Source: an uncultured Dysgonomonas sp.
GTDB lineage: Bacteria; Bacteroidota; Bacteroidia; Bacteroidales; Dysgonomonadaceae
Direction: 5' to 3'
Length of the DNA stretch: 64,000 bases
Assembly: GCF_934668725.1 (NCBI RefSeq)
Contig: NZ_CAKUOF010000007.1
Coordinates: forward strand, 150,904 to 214,903
Shown piece by piece: positions 46,037 through 55,395 of the stretch (position 1 is the stretch's first letter; each line of letters opens with the position of its first letter). Below the pieces are notes generated by a model. That model was not told where the DNA came from. It was given only the letters and a program-made list of their open reading frames with translations, and ran no database searches. Position numbers and translations under genes: made by a program.

Positions 46037-46933
46037 ATGAAAAACAAAATAGTACAAGCCAATTTATGCCTTATCGGAGCTAAGGTTATTTCAGGACTGA
46101 ATACCAATGCTTTAAAATACTTGCTCCCACTATGGATATTACCACTAAGTGCAGTTAGTCTCAGGTGTATTTTTGGTACAATTGTTTTCTGGATACTCAG
46201 TTTTCTTTTCCCAAAAGATAAATTATCAACAAAAGACAAAATTCTGCTTTTATTATTAGGTGCGACCTTCATTTATGGTTATTTATTTTTCTTTCAGATA
46301 GGTCTCAGTAAAACAACCCCTGTTTCAAGTTCTATTTTTGCATCTATCCAGCCTATCTGGGTATTCATTATTGCCGCATTGTTTTTCCATGAAAAAATAT
46401 CTTTCATGAAAGTGATAGGTATTATTATCGGTTTTAGCGGTGCGCTTTTATGTATTCTCACACAGCAAAGCAGCGATTTGGCAAGCGATGCTTGGACGGG
46501 AAATATTCTATGCTTACTCAGCTCACTTGCTTATGCAATTTACCTGACAGCCGAAAAAATATTTCTCAGTAAGAATATACAGGTAATAAGTATTTTGAAA
46601 TATACCTTTACAGGAGCAGCCATATCAAGCCTAATTGCAACCGGAATTGAAGGTTTTCACGCACCTGTCCTGTCTATTCCTATCGATTGGATGCCATTTT
46701 CTATTCTTCTTTTCGTACTGATCTTTCCCACTATACTTGGCTATATACTTATGCCAATGGGGCTTAAATACTTAAAAACAACTGTAGTTTCAATATATGG
46801 ATATTTATCGTTGATTATAGTCGTTGTTGTTTCACTTATTCTTGGTCAAGACCGCTTTAGCTGGATACAATTATCAGCAGTATTGCTTATCTGTGGAAGT
46901 ATTTACTTTGTAGAAATTGCCGAAAAAAAATAA
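46037..46933 (+). CDS. EamA/DMT-superfamily transporter
   Basis: 298 residues from the ATG at 46037. About ten membrane helices in two EamA halves, for example FFQIGLSKTTPVSSSIFASI (end of the first half) and LGYILMPMGLKYLKTTVVSI (second half). Members of this superfamily export amino acids, nucleotides or other metabolites; the substrate is unknown. The intact chromosome ends just after its stop codon: a remnant RM gene begins 29 bp further on. Confidence 0.88.
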   Translation: MKNKIVQANLCLIGAKVISGLNTNALKYLLPLWILPLSAVSLRCIFGTIVFWILSFLFPKDKLSTKDKILLLLLGATFIYGYLFFFQIGLSKTTPVSSSIFASIQPIWVFIIAALFFHEKISFMKVIGIIIGFSGALLCILTQQSSDLASDAWTGNILCLLSSLAYAIYLTAEKIFLSKNIQVISILKYTFTGAAISSLIATGIEGFHAPVLSIPIDWMPFSILLFVLIFPTILGYILMPMGLKYLKTTVVSIYGYLSLIIVVVVSLILGQDRFSWIQLSAVLLICGSIYFVEIAEKK

Positions 46934-46961
46934 ATCGACAAGTCGAGATGAACGCTAAGGG

Positions 46962-47219
46962 AATAGGTCGAATAACATCTGCACTTTTAGGAGATTTTTT
47001 TATTAATTCGTCTTTGGTCTTTCCATCTATAATGAATGCTTCATTTAACCCAGTCCTTACTCCATAATTAATTGTTATATTCCAGTCTTTTAGAGGTGTA
47101 CCTATTCTCTCTACTTTCGATTTAATGCCCTGTTCCATCGGACTAAGTACCCCCCAACCATCAGAAGAAAACTTATTTGGCATCAGATTTTGTTCAGTGA
47201 ATTCGCTCATTAAAAACAT
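46962..47219 (-). pseudogene. Fragment of an Eco57I-type restriction-modification protein
   Basis: About 86 codons read GWGVLSPMEQGIKSKVERIG and TPLKDWNITINYGVRTGLNE, then AFIIDGKTKDELIKKSPKSA and DVIRPI. This matches the target-recognition part of Eco57I/TaqI-like Type IIG methyltransferase-nucleases just after the methylase domain. Similarity stops abruptly at 46962, and the frame then runs antisense into the transporter gene. Neither the methylase domain before it nor the rest of the C-terminus is present, so it is a dead remnant. Confidence 0.8.
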
Positions 47220-47262
47220 TAAATATCAATCTATAGAATTAGGCCTATATTATCTAATAATA

Positions 47263-47294
47263 TTTGTATAAAGCTATTCTCTAATCTATTTTTG
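47263..47294 (+). promoter_or_regulatory. Promoter of the serine recombinase pseudogene
   Basis: TTTG (47263-47266), 20 bp, TATTTTTG (47287-47294): an ideal Bacteroidetes -33/-7 pair at the right spacing, 34 bp upstream of the ATG at 47328. It is the best promoter match in the window although its gene is broken. Confidence 0.7.
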
Positions 47295-47327
47295 TATATA
47301 AAAATAGTATACTTTAAATCTAACATT

Positions 47328-47926
47328 ATGATATACGGATATATTCGAGTAAGTTCTGATAAACAAACAACAGAAAATCAACGTTTTGAAATAGAAAATT
47401 TTTCCAAACTGAAAGAATATCCTATAGATGAATGGATTGAAGAAACAATTAGTGCAACAAAAAAACTATCCGATAGAAAGTTTGGCGGTCTGTTAGATCA
47501 TATGATAAAAGGAGATATTCTAACAGTAACTGAACTTTCTAGGCTTGGAAGAAACCTTATGCAAGTAATTGGTATCCTGCATACTTGTATGTAAAAAGAT
47601 ATTATGGTATTTACTATCAAGGAAAATTATGAACTTGGTAATAACATAAACTCTAAAGTGCTAGCTTTTGCTTTTGGATTATCCGCAGAAATAGAACGAA
47701 CATTAATATCTTAACGTACCAAAAAGGCTTTAGCTAGAAAAAGAGCAGAGGGCGTTGTATTAGGAAGACCTGTTGGTCGTAAATCAAAAATGGTGAAGTT
47801 GAGAGATAAAGAGGACATAATAACGAATTTACTAAGCAAAAATATATCGCAAAGTGCTATTGGTAGAATATTGGGAGTACACATAGATTGATCGTTGGTA
47901 CTTTTATCAAAGAAAACAACCTATGA
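47328..47926 (+). pseudogene. Serine recombinase (resolvase/invertase family), inactivated
   Basis: The start is MIYGYIRVSSDKQTTENQ with the nucleophile Ser in RVSSDKQ. The frame continues through TELSRLGRNLMQVIGILHTC to a TAA at 47592 in place of a sense codon. It then reads in frame through VLAFAFGLSAEIERTLIS to a second TAA at 47712, continues RTKKALARKRAEGVVLGRPVG, and near 47882 gains two extra bases in the HTH region (AIGRILGVH). Three lesions make it a pseudogene. The intact form would be a Hin/PinR-like protein of about 198 residues. Confidence 0.88.
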
Positions 47927-47986
47927 ATCCCACTCGTATCATTAAATTGACTTAAACCTCACTAGTGATCAAATGTCTATGTAATT

Positions 47987-48009
47987 AGCCAATCAGTGAT
48001 TGGCTTTTT
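47987..48009 (+). terminator. Terminator downstream of the serine recombinase
   Basis: AGCCAATC, a 3-nt loop, GATTGGCT, followed by TTTTT. It is a compact rho-independent terminator in the plus direction, 60 bp after the pseudogene end. Confidence 0.82.
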
Positions 48010-48094
48010 GTCGTTGATATATTGGACAATTATTTTACAATTTGACAGACATTATCTGTTGAATTTTTAAGTTTAAAAATCTATTTAGAAATAT

Positions 48095-49110
48095 CTACCC
48101 TTCGATAAACAAATTTATTTTTCTTGCTATTTCCTCTCCATCAGGAAGTAGTTCCTGATAAGAGTCAGGCAATTAAGATGTTAAACTATAAGTTGCTATA
48201 CCAATTGGCTAATTAGAATCTTTAAGAGCGTACTCCACGATGGTACGCTTTTTCAATTTACATATAATTATACCAATAGCTGGGTTCTCGTGAGGTAGTT
48301 TTACTGTATCATTCAATACATTTAAATAGAATTCCATCTCTCCTTTATATTCGGGAAGAAACTTGCCAATTTTCAATTCTACGGCTACCATTGCTTGTAG
48401 TTTACGATGATAAAGAAGCAAATCTACAAAACACTCATTACCCTCTATTTCAATACGATATTAATTTCCTACAAATGTAAAATCAGTTCCAAATTCGACA
48501 AGAAATGAACGAATGTTTTTTATCAGGGCTTGTTCCAATTCTGCCTCTGAATGTTCTTCGCCTAAATTGAGGAAATCAAATGTGTAATCATCTTTAATAG
48601 CTAAAAATGCTTGATTTCTAATAGTCTCAGGTAGCGTAGTGTCAAAATTCGTTTGACCGATCAGATACTTCTCATAGTTTTTAGCCTCTATCTTGTTTGT
48701 CAATATATCTTTAGTCCATCCGAACTTTTTCGTTGTAAGTATATAAAATCGACGTTCTTGTTCATCCTTACATTTAGTCATTATCACTAAATGTTTGCTC
48801 CAACTAATGGTTGCAGAAATTCATTTCCTTGATATTCAGTATGAAACTGCTGCACACACCAAATGTTTTGAGATCCAAAACCTTGAATTCCAGCGAATTA
48901 AAGGTTTTGCAAATCTTTTGATAAGGTTTCTACGACAGCCTTACCCCATCCAAGCTGTTGTTGCTTGTCTGTAATGCGTTTCCCAATATCCCAATAGAGA
49001 CTAATCATTTCTTTATTGACTGCCTTCATGGCTTCATATTGAGCAGATCGGATACTTTCTTTAATTTCTAAAAGAAACTGGCTATAGTCGTTTTGTTGGA
49101 TTATACTCAT
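48095..49110 (-). pseudogene. DUF1016 (YhcG/PDDEXK) nuclease, heavily decayed
   Basis: The N-terminal part (YEAMKAVNKEMISLYWDIGKRI), the middle (QAFLAIKDDYTFDFLNLGEE) and the C-terminal nuclease part (AMVAVELKIGKFLPEYKGEM) together make one DUF1016 protein. Lesions: a stop at 48898, an apparent 13-bp loss near 48800 between direct repeats of GTTGGAG, a TAA at 48461, and further in-frame stops at 48209 and near the end. Such nucleases often ride with Type I RM loci. A length of about 340 residues would be normal. Confidence 0.85.
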
Positions 49111-49229
49111 ATTTTAAGATTTAACACCAATTATACTTATATTTTATTGTTGATTAATAACTATTAGAGAGAATTCTTAAAGTCGGACAGCTTCTAATTC
49201 TATGAAATTAGAACACTCAGTAGTTTCTC

Positions 49230-50483
49230 TTATTTCTTTAAGTTATTTCTCAAAGCTTTCAACCGATCAGCTGCCTGGAAATTATCGACTTTTATGTACC
49301 GCATAAAAGCGGCAGGACTTTTGTGTCCTGATATTTTCATCAATTCTTCGGCAGGAAAACCTGACAGATACATATTTGTGCAGAATGAACGGCTACAAGT
49401 ATGTGAAGAAATCAGTTCATATTTTTTACTCACTTCCGTTATTCGGCTATTTCCTTTCTTTCGAACAATTTCCACTTTTTGATTAAGCTTTATTTTTTGC
49501 CCAAGCTCCTTTACACGTTCATTAAACCTGTATCCTGCAACTTTAGGAAGCTCGTAGTTATACTTTTAGAGAATATCTGGCACATAGTCTATCATGGGAA
49601 TAACGACAGCTTTATGCACCTTACGTTACTTTATATTGATATTGCCATTTATATGGTCAATATGTTCTGAACTCAAGGTCGATAAATCACTATATCGTAA
49701 ACCAGTATAGCAGCCGACTACAAATATATCTCGTGTCTCTTCCAGCTCTTTGTCTTCTGATAAATCTATTTTATATATTTCAGCAAGTTCCTTTTCATTC
49801 AAATAGATGGCATCGGTTTCTTCTTCAACAACTTCGAATGATTTTAAATCAATATTAGGTATGACTCCTTTCGTGATTTGATAATTGACAAACCCTTTCA
49901 AAAGTTTAACCACTTTTCCTGCCGAATTGGTTACTAGTCCGATTGAGCCATCAGGCTTGACGGCTTTATAGAAAAGATAATCCATAAATTCGTTGTAAAA
50001 TTTAAGATTAAGATTTCGAAAAGTGACGGGTTGAGAAGAATGTTCTTTAAAGTTAGTCAGATGCTTTCGCAAAATATTATAGCCCTTTACTTGATCTTTG
50101 GATACATGGGGAGCTTTCTCTTCAATGTAAATTACCAAAGCCTTAAACAAATCCACTCTATTGGAACGTTGCTCATATTCTCTATTCTTCTCTAATTCGA
50201 GTAAAATGTAATCTATTGTTGGGTCAATGGCATTGTCCGCAGCATAACTAAGGATTTCTCCAAGTTTAGATGTTATTTTCGTGAGTACAAGGTCAATCTC
50301 TTCAAATTCGGGAGAAGCACGCTTAATCCATTTTCTTTTTGCACCCCAATGTTCAGGTTTAATATTATAGCCAGTAGCTATCAGAGTTCATTTAGTCCGA
50401 TCATAGTTATAACGAACATATAGAGGTGCTGTTCCATCATTGGATACATAATTCGGTTTAATATAAGGATAGAGGGTAGCCAT
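49230..50483 (-). pseudogene. Tyrosine integrase with three in-frame stops
   Basis: The frame from the ATG at 50483 to 49230 is 417 codons and intact in register, but carries TGA at 50388-50390 (after YNYDRTK), TAA at 49626-49628 and TAA at 49566-49568. Catalytic motifs remain: TGLRYSDLSTL, SSHTCSRSFCTNMYL, SGHKSPAAFMRYI. Length and layout match Bacteroidetes element integrases. It stands at the right edge of the decayed island, next to what resembles a tRNA-Asp 3' flank, the same layout as the younger element at 55-64 kb. Confidence 0.88.
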
Positions 50484-50547
50484 ACCGCAAGTAAGATTTA
50501 CAAATCGACGAAAAACCCTGAAAGTCAGTAGAATTCAGGACTTTTTT
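50480..50547 (+). other. Possible tRNA-Asp 3'-end remnant and terminator (old att site)
   Basis: CCATACCGC at 50480-50488 equals the acceptor-stem 3' strand of the tRNA-Asp at 63845. The following bases (GATTTAcAAATC, GACGAAAAA) and the hairpin CCTGAA/TTCAGG with a T-run also resemble the downstream flank of that tRNA gene. The rest of the tRNA is missing. The similarity is short and uneven, so this is tentative. From 50548 to the porin terminator nothing else is visible. Confidence 0.45.
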
Positions 50548-50814
50548 GTTTTCAGACCCTAGCAAAATTTAGATACAACTAAGTTATATAGATTATTTGA
50601 ACCAACTTAATGGATATACTATATTAATCAGAATATAGATTCCTTCATACTTTTCTCTCATCTTTGAGTTGAGCGCATGCAATACCATTATATCAAGACT
50701 AAGTGCTTTGTTTTTCGCCATCCATATTACGGTTAGTTTACTTATATATAGATGTTTATTGAGAAAATAATCAGATTATTTAAAATGTGAAAGGCTATGA
50801 AAACGAATATAGAA

Positions 50815-50844
50815 AAGCCCCGTTATTAAATCAAACAGGGGCTT
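50815..50844 (-). terminator. Terminator of the porin gene
   Basis: AAGCCCC (50815-50821) pairs with GGGGCTT (50838-50844). Read leftward the stem is followed by TTTTC. It lies 18 bp beyond the porin stop. Confidence 0.72.
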
Positions 50845-50861
50845 CTCAGCTAAAATTCAGT

Positions 50862-52139
50862 TTAAAAATTAAATTGTATCACACTTTGAATACAGTTGGC
50901 AGAGGCTTTTTCGCCTCCAATGTTTACTCTGTTTCCCCATAAGTATTCAAGCCCCAATTGAAAATCGCTACCGATATTGTAAAAAATATTTCCAACTGCA
51001 TATTGTCCGTAGCGGTATTGAGTATTGCCTGCTACTCCCGATTCAGGGAATACCTTTGCTTGGCTGTAACCGAGAGAGGTAAAGAGTGATTGAGTTAAAT
51101 TAAACTTAACTTGTGCAAACCAGCCCAATGCTTCTTGTGGATTCATCTTTCCCTCCTTTATAGGGTCTTTGACCAGTGAAAGCCCGTTTCCCGACAAGTC
51201 ATTAATATATTGGGCAATCCCTTTTCCATATGTTACCTGTCCGTAAAACTCAACAAGAGGGTTTACGAGAATGTTACTGCTTAGCTGAACGCCATATCCC
51301 GTAGCCGTTTCTGTTTTATTGCTAATTAGATCACGGTAATTGATATTGCGCATCACTCCGGCAACCCTAAGATGGCTTGCTGCACCTTTTCCCCAGTTGT
51401 ATTGTATATAGGCAGGAACATCGGGGATACGTTGGGTTGTTTCTGCGGTTTTTAAAGGATCATAAGTGCCTGTTGTCTGAGGAAGTTCGGCTGCAATTGC
51501 AAAAGAAAATTTCTTGGTCAGGTTATGAGAATAGCTTATTTGTGTAGTCCTCATTTCTGCGGCACCATTAGGACCTTGAAAGTCAACAGTGGGAGGAACA
51601 GCAGCTAAATCGTTGAAAGTACTCCAGGTACGTCCTATGGTGAATCCTAAGAAGGAAATATACGCATCATCAAGAATAAAAGAATTGTTGTTTCCTGTAA
51701 AACTTCCTGAGACATAAGCATGAAATTTTCCTATCTGGGAGTTGTTACCCAACAATTTGAAGAACAGGGTGGATTTTGATGGGTCCATCCTAAAATTATT
51801 TTTGGTTAATGGATCTGTAGGAACCGGAATGCTATAAGGAATGAACCCGAACGAATTAGTCGGACTTCCTGCAAAATCGTATGCAGTACGTACCCTAACA
51901 AAACCTCCTACACCAAAAGCTATTTTTCTCTGCTGATCATACAGCAGGAAGCGTGGAGCTTTCGGGTCATGGAAGTGTCTACTTGCAGTGGAATGAAAAT
52001 CTTCGACAATTTCTATTCCGGGTGTTTTGGTACTGATTAATTTTAATGTAATATTATCCAGATCGTTTTGATCTTGTGCCTGAATATTCGATTGAAAAAA
52101 AGTCGCAAAAATGATGATTGAAAGAATTAGCTTTTTCAT
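50862..52139 (-). CDS. DcaP-like outer-membrane porin
   Basis: 425 residues with a signal peptide (cleavage near NIQAQD). After a short N-terminal helix, barrel strands follow, such as IAFGVGGFVRVRTAYDF, KFHAYVSGSFTGNNNSFIL and DDAYISFLGFTIGRTWSTF, and the terminal strand CIQSVIQFNF ends in Phe as barrel proteins do. The layout matches DcaP-like trimeric porins. The substrate is unknown. Gene and terminator stand alone. Confidence 0.85.
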   Translation of the reverse strand: MKKLILSIIIFATFFQSNIQAQDQNDLDNITLKLISTKTPGIEIVEDFHSTASRHFHDPKAPRFLLYDQQRKIAFGVGGFVRVRTAYDFAGSPTNSFGFIPYSIPVPTDPLTKNNFRMDPSKSTLFFKLLGNNSQIGKFHAYVSGSFTGNNNSFILDDAYISFLGFTIGRTWSTFNDLAAVPPTVDFQGPNGAAEMRTTQISYSHNLTKKFSFAIAAELPQTTGTYDPLKTAETTQRIPDVPAYIQYNWGKGAASHLRVAGVMRNINYRDLISNKTETATGYGVQLSSNILVNPLVEFYGQVTYGKGIAQYINDLSGNGLSLVKDPIKEGKMNPQEALGWFAQVKFNLTQSLFTSLGYSQAKVFPESGVAGNTQYRYGQYAVGNIFYNIGSDFQLGLEYLWGNRVNIGGEKASANCIQSVIQFNF

Positions 52140-52883
52140 TGGATTTGTTTTTGAGTTTGCTTTTTTCTTAACATTACATTGTTATATATTGTTCAATTAT
52201 TTGAAGAAGATATAATTTTATTATATCCTCGATATTTAAATCTTATAATTGGATGGAAAGATCTCTTAGATAGCATTGATGAACAGCGATGGGATGTAAT
52301 TCGGATAATGCTGTCGTATTCTTGTTTGGGATTGGTCGTTCATAGTTATATTCAATGCAGTTTTTGAGGAGCAATGGAAAAAGAAAATTTATATTTCTTC
52401 TCTATCTTTGGATTTACCTTATATGAAAGTAAATATTTTAAGTTTTGTAATAGCTGTATCTTGGTGTTTATAATTGTATTACACAATACCATATTCTGGT
52501 TTGTTTGAAATATGCACGTGATATAAAATAGGGTAGCAGATAATATACATATTATTGATTTGATGTTGGGGGTAATCTTGTTCATAAATAAAAAAGAGCG
52601 AGTAGAAATATCAAGAAAAGTCTCTATTGGCCAATGGTTTAATACAAACGAAAGTAATAATTTAAACGACGGTAAAAAAGTGTCACTTTTGTAATGTTTG
52701 TCATTTTTTATTTTGCTTTCTTCTGTAAATCAGTAGATTTTTCTTTTTTCGAAGATGCACAAATTAGTCCCTTTTGTCTCTTTTTTTGATTGAATGTATT
52801 TTTTTGTAATCTTTTATGCTATAATAAAAAAGAATAACTTTGAGGACATAATGAATAAAGTAAGTTATCAATCTATTTAACGA
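52140..52883. other. Gene-free divergent spacer
   Basis: 744 bp between the porin and the S9 peptidase. Frames at 52179-52367 and 52352-52585 have no protein-like features and overlap each other. I see only AT-rich DNA apart from the peptidase promoter. Confidence 0.6.
52835..52842 (+). promoter_or_regulatory. Promoter -7 element of the S9 peptidase gene
   Basis: TAACTTTG matches TAnnTTTG, 41 bp before the ATG at 52884. A TTTTATG stretch about 17 bp upstream may serve as the -33 element. Confidence 0.5.
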
Positions 52884-54983
52884 ATGAAATACAAATCGAT
52901 TATGGCAATTGCTTTGAGTGCCGGAATGTTAGCTTGTGGCTCGGGGCAGGACAAAGCCAAAGAGACCAATAACGCCCCTTTGATAGGAAAATCCGATATT
53001 AAAATAGCTGATGGTATAATGACTCCCGAGGCTTTATATAGTTTTGGACGTGTGAGTGATGTGCAGGTATCTCCTGACAATACAAAGGTTTTATATGGCG
53101 TTACTTATGTGAGTATAGAACAGAATAAAACCAATCGTGAATTATTTACCATGAATATCGATGGTACAGATAATAAGCAGATAACAAAGACTCCGAAGAG
53201 TGAGAATAATGCTGTTTGGGTAAAAGGTGGTTCTAAGATTGCATTTTTGACCAGCGAAAGCGGATCATCTCAAATTTGGGAAATGAATCCGGATGGAACA
53301 GACCGTACCCAAATAAGTGAAGTGGATGGTGGTGTGAATGGATTCAGTTATTCACCGGATGGGAAGCAGATACTTTATATTAAGAATGTAAAATTTGGTG
53401 AGCGTGCTGCTGATAAGTATCCGGATTTACCTAAGGCTTCGGGGCGTATTATTGATGACCTGATGTATAAACATTGGGATGTCTGGGTTGAAGAAGTTCC
53501 TCACCCGTTTGTTGCCGATTTTGATGGTCAGAAATTGTCAAATGATATTGATTTGCTGGATAGTGAACCTTATGAGTCTCCTATGCTTCCTTCAGGCGGT
53601 ATCGAACAATTGGCTTGGAGTCCCGACAGTAAAACTGTAGCTTATACTTGCCGAAAGAAAAAGGGTATGGCATATGCTTTATCAACTAATTCGGATATTT
53701 ATTTCTACAATATCGAAACAAAGCAAACCCGTAATATTACCGAGGGTATGATGGGGTATGATATAAATCCGTTGTTCTCGCCCGATGGTAAGTATATTGC
53801 GTGGCAAAGTATGGAGCGTGATGGGTACGAGTCGGATAAAAACCGTCTGTTTGTTATGGATTTGTCTTCAGCAGAAAAAACATACATAACTGAAAATTTT
53901 GATTATAATACTGACTTTGCTGTTTGGAATAAAGATAATCAGAGTATATATATTGTAGCTTGTGTTGAGGCTAAGACTCAGATATATCAGGCTAATATTA
54001 ATACAAAAGAAATAAAAGCTCTTACAGAGGGAGTTCACGACTACGAATCGTTTGCAGTTGCGGGAGATAAGTTGATCGCAGTGCGTCATTCGATGTCTCA
54101 GCCGAATGAAATTTATTCAGTAAATGCAACAACTGGGGAGTCTACTCAAATAACCGCAGAGAATAAAGCAATACTTGACCAGATAACAATGGGGAAAGTT
54201 GAGGAGAGATGGATTGCAACTACTGATGGTAAGAAAATGTTGACATGGGTTGTTTATCCTCCAAATTTCGATCCGAATAAAAAATATCCGGCATTGTTGT
54301 ATTGTCAGGGAGGTCCGCAAAGTACAGTAAGCCAATTCTGGTCGTATCGCTGGAATTTACAGATGATGGCTGCCAATGGCTATATTGTTGTTGCACCTAA
54401 CCGTCGTGGCCTTCCAAGCTTTGGTAAAGAGTGGAACGAACAGATTAGTGGCGATTATGGTGGCCAGAATATGAAAGATTATTTGTCGGCAATAGATGAA
54501 TTGGCAAAAGAACCTTTTGTCGATAAAGATCATTTGGGATGTACAGGTGCGAGTTACGGTGGATTTTCTACATACTGGTTAGCCGGTAATCATAATAAAC
54601 GCTTCAAGGCATTTTTAGCTCATGCCGGTATATTTAATCTCGAGGCTCAATATCTTGAAACTGAAGAAATGTGGTTTGCAAACTGGGATTTAGGCGGTTC
54701 ATTCTGGGATCGTAATAATTCTATTGCCCAGAAATCGTATGCTAACTCGCCTCATCGTTTTGTGGATAAATGGGATACTCCTATCATGATAACTCATGGT
54801 GAGTTTGATTACCGTATTTTAGCTTCGCAAGGTATGATGGCTTTTAATGCTGCAAAACTGAAAGGTATACCTGCACGTTTACTTGTATTCCCCGATGAAA
54901 ATCACTGGATATCTCAACCTCAAAATGGCATCTTATTTCAGAGAGAGTTCTTCCGCTGGTTTGATGAATGGTTGAAAAAGTAA
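52884..54983 (+). CDS. S9-family dipeptidyl peptidase (DPP5-like) lipoprotein
   Basis: 699 residues with a lipobox (MLAC, Cys18). Residues about 55-420 are a beta-propeller (SDVQVSPDNTKVLYGV, FSYSPDGKQILYI, LFSPDGKYIAWQS). The C-terminal hydrolase has GASYGGFSTYW (nucleophile Ser), THGEFDYRI (Asp) and DENHWISQP (His). It resembles DPP5-type exopeptidases used by asaccharolytic Bacteroidetes to release dipeptides in the periplasm. It is monocistronic, with its own promoter and terminator. Confidence 0.92.
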   Translation: MKYKSIMAIALSAGMLACGSGQDKAKETNNAPLIGKSDIKIADGIMTPEALYSFGRVSDVQVSPDNTKVLYGVTYVSIEQNKTNRELFTMNIDGTDNKQITKTPKSENNAVWVKGGSKIAFLTSESGSSQIWEMNPDGTDRTQISEVDGGVNGFSYSPDGKQILYIKNVKFGERAADKYPDLPKASGRIIDDLMYKHWDVWVEEVPHPFVADFDGQKLSNDIDLLDSEPYESPMLPSGGIEQLAWSPDSKTVAYTCRKKKGMAYALSTNSDIYFYNIETKQTRNITEGMMGYDINPLFSPDGKYIAWQSMERDGYESDKNRLFVMDLSSAEKTYITENFDYNTDFAVWNKDNQSIYIVACVEAKTQIYQANINTKEIKALTEGVHDYESFAVAGDKLIAVRHSMSQPNEIYSVNATTGESTQITAENKAILDQITMGKVEERWIATTDGKKMLTWVVYPPNFDPNKKYPALLYCQGGPQSTVSQFWSYRWNLQMMAANGYIVVAPNRRGLPSFGKEWNEQISGDYGGQNMKDYLSAIDELAKEPFVDKDHLGCTGASYGGFSTYWLAGNHNKRFKAFLAHAGIFNLEAQYLETEEMWFANWDLGGSFWDRNNSIAQKSYANSPHRFVDKWDTPIMITHGEFDYRILASQGMMAFNAAKLKGIPARLLVFPDENHWISQPQNGILFQREFFRWFDEWLKK

Positions 54984-54997
54984 AGATCACAAACTTA

Positions 54998-55045
54998 TAT
55001 AAAAGGAGATTTCTTAAAATGTTCTTTGGGAATTCTCCTTTTATA
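54998..55045 (+). terminator. Terminator of the S9 peptidase gene
   Basis: TATAAAAGGAGA (54998-55009) pairs perfectly with TCTCCTTTTATA (55034-55045) across a 24-nt loop, starting 15 bp after the stop codon. Confidence 0.8.
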
Positions 55046-55142
55046 GAAGTTTATTTAATTTTTATAGTGTCTGATAATTAAATGAATAATGAATGCCTGT
55101 GGAATTAAATGATTTTATTTTCAAAAAATATCTTCAAACCTA

Positions 55143-55173
55143 TTGCAGAATTCAAATTCTTGTCCTATCCTTG
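55143..55173 (+). promoter_or_regulatory. Original tRNA-Asp promoter, now driving a broken tRNA
   Basis: TTG (55143-55145), 20 bp, TATCCTTG (55166-55173). The layout and surrounding bases (ACCTATTGCA) correspond to the promoter of the intact tRNA-Asp at 63777-63807. Confidence 0.6.
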
Positions 55174-55212
55174 CATCGCATTTCAGAGGAAATGTCACTT
55201 CAGAAATGAAGT

Positions 55213-55265
55213 AAAACAAAATGGTGTGGTAGTTCAGTTGGTTAGAATACCTGCCTGTCACGCAG
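55213..55265 (+). repeat. attL: 53-bp direct repeat, left copy
   Basis: Identical to 63835-63887. It covers 10 bp of 5' flank and tRNA-Asp nucleotides 1-43. Confidence 0.95.
55223..55265 (+). pseudogene. tRNA-Asp 5' fragment (nt 1-43)
   Basis: Begins GGTGTGGTAGTTCAGTTGG and includes the anticodon loop CTGTCAC, then stops matching after GCAG. The T arm and acceptor 3' strand are absent, so no functional tRNA can form. It was disrupted by the element insertion. A 76-codon frame that runs across it (55109-55339) is not a gene. Confidence 0.93.
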
Positions 55266-55332
55266 TAAATAAGAAATATTTAAACCCTATATATCAAGCA
55301 ATTACAATTAAATGTGGTTGCTTTTTTTATTT

Positions 55333-55357
55333 AGTTTAAAGGGTGGTTTAAGGATTG
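55333..55357 (+). repeat. Left-end tandem repeats (candidate integrase arm sites)
   Basis: AGTTTAAAGGGT followed by GGTTTAAGGATT: two units in 12-bp period, the same orientation as the pair at 63555-63577 at the other end of the element. The position, about 70 bp inside the left att, suits arm-type integrase binding sites. Confidence 0.6.
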
Positions 55358-55395
55358 TCTCTTTTCATGCTTTGATTAATAATTTAATTGTTAAT

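Noticed and set aside
47292..47327. Upstream start of the serine recombinase at 47292
   Set aside because: It lies within the -7 promoter element; the conserved MIYGYIRVSS start is at 47328.
46962..50483. Stop-codon reassignment or suppression explaining the many in-frame stops
   Set aside because: TAA, TAG and TGA are all affected, true deletions and insertions are present, and neighbouring genes use all stops normally.
55109..55339. 76-codon frame across the left att site
   Set aside because: It runs through the tRNA-Asp fragment and has no protein features.
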